The position numbers and the translations under genes were made by a program. DNA of 11,257 nucleotides from Desulfurococcales archaeon (GTDB lineage Archaea > Thermoproteota > Thermoprotei_A > Sulfolobales > Ignisphaeraceae): positions 1 to 11,257 of the forward strand of contig JAMOOB010000183.1 of assembly GCA_027066265.1 (NCBI GenBank), read 5' to 3'. Below the pieces are notes generated by a model, which was not told where the DNA came from, did no database searches, and was given only the letters and a program-made list of their open reading frames with translations. Below, in pieces: positions 6,294 to 11,257 of this stretch (the first letter of the stretch is position 1; every line of letters starts with the position of its first letter).

Positions 6294-7491
6294 CGATTAT
6301 CACCACTTGAGCACCAAACGTCTCCACTACATGGATAAACGATCTCAACAAATCACGTAACTCATCGCGAAGCTCTTCTTCTCTAACGAAGAACAGCATA
6401 AAGGATATGGGTTTCCCCATCGTAGCCACGAACTCTACGAGATCCCGTGGGTCGATGAATGCTATAGATGAATAGCTTAGAAGGAATAGCACATGATCGT
6501 ACGATGCGAATAGATGCGGATACGAAGCTTGCAAAGAAAGCAATGGATACAGCGTCGATGCTCCAACGAAAGGCATTACGTGTTGCATAGCTCGAAAAAG
6601 GATTCTATCAATAGTCGAAGCTCTGATAAGCCTAGCACTGTGCCCTGCAACCATAACGATATCTGCTGCAACACCGAATCGATTGAACATCTCAACAATC
6701 GAGCGTGCTAACCGAAGTAATCGATGAGCCCACGTATTGATATGTTCACCCATTAACCACGACAATCGATCTAGGAAAACTATCACTAGAATCCTTGCCC
6801 ACGCCTCACCTCTATCCTCACGTACCATGAACTTGCCTAGCTTTGCACTATGTTTCCAAACAATTCTTCGAACATCATCTCCCGGTATATATTCGCGAAT
6901 GTTCTCAAGATCGTAAAGACCCGTGCGAGCTCTACCTCGAAGTATCATACCGATACGCGAACTTAGCACTTTCTCTACGTATTGACTTCGAATCGCGATA
7001 GGCATCACAACTACTTCACTGAAGCAATCTACCTCACGGCGCACTTTGAATAAGTCTAACCAATCCCTTAGCTCGATAACGACCTTATTGAACGTTGTGA
7101 GGCCGGGATACAACGGTTTTGCACGATATCTCGCAACAACTTCTTCGTTAGGCTTCAATGCTATGCTCCATCCATACTTATCGAGCGGCTCGATTGTTGG
7201 AGGAGGGACGTCCTCTACAACTATGTTTAGAACGCTATCGCTATCGTTACGCACGTATATCCTTATCTCAATCTCCTCTAATTCTTGAGGAGCTATCTTT
7301 GCAACTTCGCGTCTCACATCAATTCTTTGAAGTTCTGCCTCACGCATTCGAATATCGTTCGCTCTCCATATCGCTATGGCAAGCATTGAGAACGCAATTG
7401 CACAAAATTCGAGTGAGCGTATAGCTAACCCTATCAAGATAACTATCGTCGTTACGGCTATGTAGATGTATCCTAGCAACGTTATCTTCAA
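6262..7491 (-). CDS. DUF58 protein with N-terminal membrane anchor and VWA-like C-terminal region
   Basis: Two hydrophobic helices (about 4-22 and 25-42) anchor the protein. A beta-rich region of about 65-165 follows, then the DUF58 signature at 199-225: REYIPGDDVRRIVWKHSAK and the FMVRE end. The rest (230-400) has the alternating strand/helix pattern of a von Willebrand A-like fold (ILVIVFLDR, ADIVMVAG, HVLFLLSYS), but no clear DxSxS MIDAS motif is visible; the equivalent strand reads VFLDRLS. DUF58 proteins are constant partners of MoxR ATPases and are thought to be their substrates or adaptors. Length of 409 residues is normal. The start is a TTG sharing four bases (TTGA) with the MoxR stop, with AAGGTGG a few bases upstream, so it is translationally coupled. 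Confidence 0.92.
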   Translation of the reverse strand: MKITLLGYIYIAVTTIVILIGLAIRSLEFCAIAFSMLAIAIWRANDIRMREAELQRIDVRREVAKIAPQELEEIEIRIYVRNDSDSVLNIVVEDVPPPTIEPLDKYGWSIALKPNEEVVARYRAKPLYPGLTTFNKVVIELRDWLDLFKVRREVDCFSEVVVMPIAIRSQYVEKVLSSRIGMILRGRARTGLYDLENIREYIPGDDVRRIVWKHSAKLGKFMVREDRGEAWARILVIVFLDRLSWLMGEHINTWAHRLLRLARSIVEMFNRFGVAADIVMVAGHSARLIRASTIDRILFRAMQHVMPFVGASTLYPLLSLQASYPHLFASYDHVLFLLSYSSIAFIDPRDLVEFVATMGKPISFMLFFVREEELRDELRDLLRSFIHVVETFGAQVVIIDEEFKVGTTR

Positions 7492-8441
7492 GGTGGTTCC
7501 ACCTTATCTAGAACCTCGTCAATGATTGTGGAAGCATCAATTCCCGAGATCCTTGCCTCCGTCTTCAATACTATACGGTGTTCGAGCGCTACATGAGCAA
7601 CGTACTTAACATCGTCGGGAGTTACGTAAGCACGGCCTCTCATCAAGGCAATAGCACGAGAAAGTAGATACAGTGCTATAGCTCCACGAGGCGAAGCTCC
7701 TAACCTTACGCTTGGATGCTTTCGTGTTTCCTCGACTATCAACGCTATGTATCGAAGTATGTTTTCGTCTACACGAACCTTCTTTACAAGGTTCATAGCA
7801 CGCACTAACTCTTCCCTGCTGATTACGGGCTTCAGCCCTCCCTCCACTATTCTATCGTATCTCTTGAGAATCTCGACAGTCTCGTCTATGGTAGGATAAC
7901 CGATTCGAACCTTCGACAAGAACCTGTCTATCTGTGCTTCAGACAAGGGAAATGTGCCCTCGACCTCGACGGGGTTCATAGTTGCGATAACCATGAAAGG
8001 TCTTGGAAGCTTCAAGGTTTCCCCTTCTATCGTTACTTGTCGTTCCTGCATTGCTTCGAGCAGAGCGGCCTGAGTTTTTGGAGGTGCACGATTAATCTCA
8101 TCGACAAGAACTATATTCGCAAAGATAGGTCCCTTACGAAGAACGAACTCTACCTTCTCAGGATCATACATCTTAAAACCTATGATATCGGTCGGAAGCA
8201 TATCTGGCGTTACCTGAATCCTTCGGAACTCTAGATCGAATACTTGCGCTACACAACGAGCTATCAACGTCTTCGCGACTCCGGGAACACCTTCCAGAAG
8301 AACATGGCCTTCTGCTAAGAGCGTCGCTATAATCATTTCAAGTTCCTTGCGTTTACCTACGATAATGCTCGATATTGCATTCAGTGCACGCTCGACTACT
8401 TCTTTGAACCATACCGCATCTTCTCGACGAAGTTCTTCCAC
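7488..8441 (-). CDS. MoxR-family AAA+ ATPase
   Basis: A 317-residue cytoplasmic AAA+ ATPase, full length for MoxR. Walker A is GVPGVAKT (51-58), Walker B VLVDEINRAP (111-120), sensor 1 ATMNP (153-157), and the MoxR signature EGTFPLSEAQIDRF (161-174) follows. The lid domain carries GASPRGA near residue 260. Family members act as metal-dependent chaperones that remodel or assemble protein complexes, usually together with VWA or DUF58 proteins encoded beside them. The GTG start at 8441 has AAGGTG about 8 nt upstream and overlaps the preceding gene by 46 bp; no in-frame ATG exists near the N-terminus and the first residues fit the family. It is central in the operon and presumably acts on the DUF58 protein and the membrane components. 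Substrate unknown. Confidence 0.96.
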   Translation of the reverse strand: MEELRREDAVWFKEVVERALNAISSIIVGKRKELEMIIATLLAEGHVLLEGVPGVAKTLIARCVAQVFDLEFRRIQVTPDMLPTDIIGFKMYDPEKVEFVLRKGPIFANIVLVDEINRAPPKTQAALLEAMQERQVTIEGETLKLPRPFMVIATMNPVEVEGTFPLSEAQIDRFLSKVRIGYPTIDETVEILKRYDRIVEGGLKPVISREELVRAMNLVKKVRVDENILRYIALIVEETRKHPSVRLGASPRGAIALYLLSRAIALMRGRAYVTPDDVKYVAHVALEHRIVLKTEARISGIDASTIIDEVLDKVEPP

Positions 8442-9373
8442 CTTTCAACACCTTCCTTCACAGCTCTACAAATCTCTCGCATATCTTCTCTATCCTCGGC
8501 CGTCGAAATCCTACGTCGTTCGATCGATAGTGTTGCTGCTATCGAGAGAATGAATGCTAACGTTGTTACCAAGAATAAGACTCTCGAAGACAATTGCGTG
8601 TACAGCAATGCGATCCTACACAGCGTTGATATGAAAGACACTGGGATTACTATGGCTACAAGGAATGGATTGATACGTAGATATCTATAGACGCGGTACG
8701 CTTCAACAAAGATTACGCAACGCTTTCCATGAGTAACGTAGTTGAGGAGCATTCTATGAGTTTCATACATAGAACTCCATCTAGCATCGAATTCTTCATC
8801 TATCCATAGACTAGAGTCCGAGAACACGAAGATCGTGCCCTTGCCGTAGCGCATGCTTACCGCTGTTACGCAGCTACCTACACTACACAGTGGTTTACCT
8901 ACACCACGAATACACGAATACACATTGAAGAGCGCCGACATCGCAACTCCGTCGATGACACACCACCCAGTAGCAATCGAACGAGTTGTATTCGTAATGC
9001 CCAGCCCTAGCAACGTCATTAAATTCCGCGACCCATAGAACTCATCCGCTAACACTAGTGTTCCTCCTGCACTAACCCATCCAAGTATTTTCTCAGCATC
9101 GTCTCTCGAGATCTCTACCTGAGGACCTAGCAAGAATGCTACACAGAGCGCTGGATCGTAATCCTCGATTTCATTCACGTTGTTAACTATGTATACCGCA
9201 GCACCTTGATTAACAAGTTCTTTCACCATGTTACCTATACCCCCAGGACCGTCGTTGAATATCGAGGGCGGATCTCCTTCCAGCTCCCCTACCATCTCGA
9301 TAGAATAGGGAGTAACTACGATGAAAGCCGTCAGTACAAGCCATGCCAATATTATGCGCGAAACCTTAACCAC
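8396..9373 (-). CDS. DUF4350-like membrane-anchored extracytoplasmic protein
   Basis: Residues 7-25 form a signal anchor. The outer domain (30-230) shows the features of DUF4350/GldG-like proteins: IFNDGPGGIGNMVKELV (38-54), a strand YIVNN, WVSAGGTLVLADEFYGS (99-115) and KGTIFVFSDSSLW (178-190). This is a Rossmann-like fold related to glutamine amidotransferase-like domains but without an obvious catalytic triad. Two more helices (236-258 and 264-282) lead to a charged cytoplasmic tail of about 40 residues. The outer domain has several cysteines (77, 138, 154, 163, 168, 219), which may form disulfides. The GTG start at 9373 shares one base with the TAG of the previous gene (TAGTG) with GGGAGATG just upstream. 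The tail reaching into the cytoplasm could contact MoxR. The DUF4350 assignment is by pattern, not by a search. Confidence 0.8.
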   Translation of the reverse strand: MVKVSRIILAWLVLTAFIVVTPYSIEMVGELEGDPPSIFNDGPGGIGNMVKELVNQGAAVYIVNNVNEIEDYDPALCVAFLLGPQVEISRDDAEKILGWVSAGGTLVLADEFYGSRNLMTLLGLGITNTTRSIATGWCVIDGVAMSALFNVYSCIRGVGKPLCSVGSCVTAVSMRYGKGTIFVFSDSSLWIDEEFDARWSSMYETHRMLLNYVTHGKRCVIFVEAYRVYRYLRINPFLVAIVIPVSFISTLCRIALLYTQLSSRVLFLVTTLAFILSIAATLSIERRRISTAEDREDMREICRAVKEGVERWKNFVEKMRYGSKK

Positions 9374-9897
9374 TACATCTCCCGAAGAACTTCTTCAACA
9401 TCTTCCCGATTTATACCTCCGTAAACGACGTCTTCGTACACATCTGCAAAGCGATGAAGCTTAACGCTTCCTATGATTGTAGCCATTTCGCGCGGGGTTA
9501 CTGAGATCTTTAATCCGAATCTTCTTCTCAACTCAACGAATTTCTCTCTCAATACTCGTGCTAAACCGTAGTAACGATACCTCGATTCACAACGCTCCTC
9601 ACCAACGCGTTTCCTACTAATCGATTCGATGAATAACGTCCTTATCAACGACTTTATGCTCCAACCTTTGAGCATGCACAAAGCTATTAGTAACACAATC
9701 GTCGAAAACGTCACGAGTACGATTATCGTTACAATATCAGTTACGCTAAGACCGTGCTCTGCATACGAATGAATCGAACTAGTGGGAGACGCAATTTCAC
9801 TACCAATCGTTCTGATCGTGAATTCCGTGATAGCAATCGGCGTGTTCTGTGATTGAGGTAAGGGTATGTAGCGAGGCTCTACGTATACGGTACCCAT
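9373..9897 (-). CDS. DUF4129-like single-span membrane protein
   Basis: A 174-residue protein. A short Thr/Ser/Pro-rich outer segment (1-50) precedes one membrane helix (53-76). A basic cytoplasmic region follows, then a C-terminal domain with TPREMATIIG (134-143) and FADVYEDVVYGG (150-161). These match the TPRE and FxxLYExxRYGG motifs of DUF4129, the domain also found at the C-terminus of membrane transglutaminase-like proteins of MoxR/DUF58 clusters. The outer part is short compared with many homologues and there is no transglutaminase domain. The ATG at 9897 has AGGAGAT at a good distance. Its stop shares one base with the GTG of the DUF4350-like gene. Inferred role: membrane partner of the MoxR/DUF58 complex. 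The DUF4129 call is by motif. Confidence 0.75.
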   Translation of the reverse strand: MGTVYVEPRYIPLPQSQNTPIAITEFTIRTIGSEIASPTSSIHSYAEHGLSVTDIVTIIVLVTFSTIVLLIALCMLKGWSIKSLIRTLFIESISRKRVGEERCESRYRYYGLARVLREKFVELRRRFGLKISVTPREMATIIGSVKLHRFADVYEDVVYGGINREDVEEVLREM

Positions 9898-9966
9898 GAA
9901 TCCATCTCCTCTTAGCTATCTTGAACAGTTCTAGACGAGTTAAAACTCCATCGCTTTTCCTAACCT

Positions 9967-10158
9967 CTACGATGACCTCTGATACCCAGCGTACCTAAGA
10001 ACGGTATCACGAAGCTCATTCATGAGGCTCCGCGCATCGTTCATGTCAAGACCGTTGCGTACCTCGATTGCGAGGAGAACCATTGTTTTGCTAGGAACCA
10101 ACTCTATGACTTTCACATCGTCTACGACTCCTGGAATCGAAAGCGTGATCTTCGCCAT
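9967..10158 (-). CDS. Small soluble protein, probably frameshifted at its C-terminus
   Basis: The open frame gives 63 residues of clean protein-like sequence, with strands KITLSIPG, VKVIELV and MVLLAIEV, then a helix DARSLMNELRDTVLRYAG, and ends abruptly in YQRSS. From about 9994 the +1-type frame on the same strand continues with convincing coding character (VSEVIVEVRKSDGV, then LTRLELFKIAKRRW) and stays open to a stop at 9800-9802. A single-base indel between about 9970 and 9994 would join the two into a protein of about 86 or more residues that ends near the next gene. No signal peptide or membrane helix is visible, so it is likely cytoplasmic. Family unrecognised. It is first in the intact part of the minus-strand operon; no clear promoter or SD is visible before it. 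Whether the frameshift is real or a sequencing error cannot be told here. Confidence 0.55.
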   Translation of the reverse strand: MAKITLSIPGVVDDVKVIELVPSKTMVLLAIEVRNGLDMNDARSLMNELRDTVLRYAGYQRSS

Positions 10159-10159
10159 T

Positions 10160-10740
10160 CTTTAGCAGAAGGCTGGGATCCGTAACCCCAATCAACACTT
10201 CCGCACTCCGTTTAGCAATGCTAAACACGTAGACAAGCAGTAGCGATGATAGCACTAGCGAGGATACCCATCGGCAATACTCGTTTTAGTAGCTACCATG
10301 AGCGTTACCAAGGCTATACCTTCGCTAACGACATTCACGAGATCCTCAATGAATAGAGTATTGACTAGGGGATAATCTATGCCTATCACGTAGATCCTTC
10401 GCTACGCAGTAGAAAGTAAATGAATCTAGACCTAGGGTACACGTATCATCATTCTTAGCTCGGTATTTTCTATCGATCGAGGACTCATCAACGTTTGAGT
10501 ACCTTTAACAAAGCTTAGCATAGCTACGGCTTCGAGAGCCATCGAAGACGGTACGAACGCGAATAGATACCGATCCTACCTCTTCCAAGAGGATACCGTA
10601 GAGGGTCTTTCCTTTGCCTAAGCACCTTTCAAACACATGCAATCACTGAGCTCTAGCATTCAACGAACGTAACATCCACACGAGTTACTAGGTATGCGAA
10701 ACTCTTCAGCAAGACTACTAGAACGTTCATCAATAGTGCC
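10160..10740 (-). pseudogene. Decayed gene at the head of the MoxR/DUF58 operon, possibly DUF4350/GldG-like
   Basis: No full-length frame survives, but coding-like pieces follow one another on the minus strand. They are: 10653-10730 (MNVLVVLLKSFAYLVTRVD); a piece from about 10618 (GKTLYGILLEEVGS) in another frame; and 10255-10575 in one frame with text on both sides of three nonsense codons between 10402 and 10434 (LFAFVPSSMALEAVAMLSF before; IYVIGIDYPLVNTLFIEDL after). A further frame from 10282 downward holds a membrane helix (WVSSLVLSSLLLVYVFSIAK). The VIGxxYPLVN...N pattern followed by a C-terminal helix recalls the end of DUF4350/GldG-type proteins, which would make this a dead paralogue of the gene at 8396-9373. 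That is inference. The neighbouring intact genes argue against general sequencing error. Confidence 0.5.
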
Positions 10741-10761
10741 GTGCCGGGACTACACAAAGTC

Positions 10762-10771
10762 TCTATAGCTT
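10762..10771 (+). promoter_or_regulatory. Possible TATA element of the archaemetzincin gene
   Basis: TCTATAGCTT is centred about 37 nt before the ATG at 10803, giving a leader of about 10 nt. TAGGGGATG spans the start itself, so the purine-rich run lies directly against the ATG, which is unusual and leaves room for a TTG start at 10812. Confidence 0.3.
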
Positions 10772-10802
10772 TACACTCCACATCGCTCCAGTAGCTTAGG
10801 GG

Positions 10803-11257
10803 ATGAATGCCTTGACCTTGAGTATCGAGATTCACGTTATAGCATTCCCTGAAAGTAGTGCCGTACATCTAGCGTACATCACCGCTAAGGAAGTGCTTCT
10901 CGAAGCCCTAAATCTTAACGTAGTCAGCGTTTCTAAGTACGAACCTCCTGCAAGTGCATACGATTCACTACGCAATCAGTTCAACGCAGAAACGCTTTTA
11001 CTTCATGCACATGCCCGCAGATCGTGTCGAGAATGCATACTGTTATGCATATGCGATCTCGATGGGTATGTACCAGGGCTAAACTTCGTGTTTGGATTAG
11101 CAATTCCAGCTCTACAATGTTGCGCTGTATTCATTACACGTTTGAAAACTGCGAACACAAAGCTCTTCGTAGATAGATGTAGAAAAGAGATTCTTCACGA
11201 AATCGGTCATGTCCTAGGTCTCGAGCATTGCCATGTCCGTGGATGCGTAATGAATTT
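10803..11257 (+). CDS. amzA: Archaemetzincin zinc metalloprotease (3' end beyond the window)
   Basis: 151 codons are present before the window ends without a stop. The archaemetzincin zinc site is complete: HEIGHVLGLEH (132-142) gives ligands H132, H136 and H142 with catalytic E133, followed by C143 and C148 (CHVRGC) of the second zinc site and M150 of the Met-turn. Upstream, DLDGYVPGLNFVFGLA (85-100) is the other family hallmark. Archaemetzincins are soluble, probably cytoplasmic proteases or peptidases, usually about 180-190 residues, so some 30-40 residues and the last cysteine are missing. An in-frame TAG at 10797-10799 limits the N-terminus: ATG at 10803, or TTG at 10812 or 10818. Additional cysteines at 75, 78, 82, 84, 106, 107 and 126 are notable. 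The gene is divergent from the decayed gene and its start lies beside it. Confidence 0.92.
   Translation, partial: MNALTLSIEIHVIAFPESSAVHLAYITAKEVLLEALNLNVVSVSKYEPPASAYDSLRNQFNAETLLLHAHARRSCRECILLCICDLDGYVPGLNFVFGLAIPALQCCAVFITRLKTANTKLFVDRCRKEILHEIGHVLGLEHCHVRGCVMN

Noticed and set aside
10653..10868. 71-codon minus-strand frame ending at 10653
   Set aside because: Its first half is antisense to the archaemetzincin start; only the last 25 codons look like real coding relic, and I placed those in the pseudogene.

Overview
The window comes from an archaeon, most likely a hyperthermophilic crenarchaeon (Thermoproteota, Desulfurococcales-like). I base this on an archaeal archaemetzincin, on BRE/TATA-type promoters about 26 nt from starts, on GGTGAT/GAGGTGA Shine-Dalgarno (SD) sequences inside overlapping genes, and on an archaeal-style MoxR/DUF58/DUF4350/DUF4129 operon. 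Arginine CGA/CGT codons are fairly common, so I do not name a genus.

Left part (1-2214): a small membrane-anchored protein of unknown function lies on the minus strand. Its TATA box overlaps a perfect 7-bp inverted repeat that looks like an operator. It is divergent from an intact pyrG (CTP synthase) on the plus strand.

2215-2913 is a 700-bp stretch without an intact gene. It carries a 59-bp perfect copy of the TM6 substrate-site segment of the transporter gene that follows, with sharp boundaries, among what look like decayed coding fragments.

2926-5379 is a plus-strand unit of three genes. It holds a LeuT-type sodium:neurotransmitter-symporter (NSS) homologue with nearly all Na+ and substrate residues conserved, a 68-residue single-span membrane protein 5 bp downstream, and a 223-residue helical membrane protein. 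The small protein recalls the MetS-type small subunits found beside some bacterial NSS carriers.

5437-10158 is a convergent minus-strand operon, tightly overlapping except for a 69-nt gap after its first gene. In transcription order it holds a small protein that appears frameshifted, a DUF4129-like protein, a DUF4350-like anchored protein, a MoxR AAA+ ATPase, a DUF58 protein, a polytopic membrane protein and a small two-helix membrane protein. Overlapping stops and starts, internal SDs and GTG/TTG starts suggest strong translational coupling. The natural reading is a MoxR chaperone acting on a membrane/cell-surface complex of unknown function.

10160-10740 (minus) looks like a decayed gene of the same operon, broken by in-frame stops and frame changes; its last part resembles the end of a DUF4350/GldG-like protein. 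At the right edge an archaemetzincin gene starts on the plus strand and runs off the window just after its zinc site.
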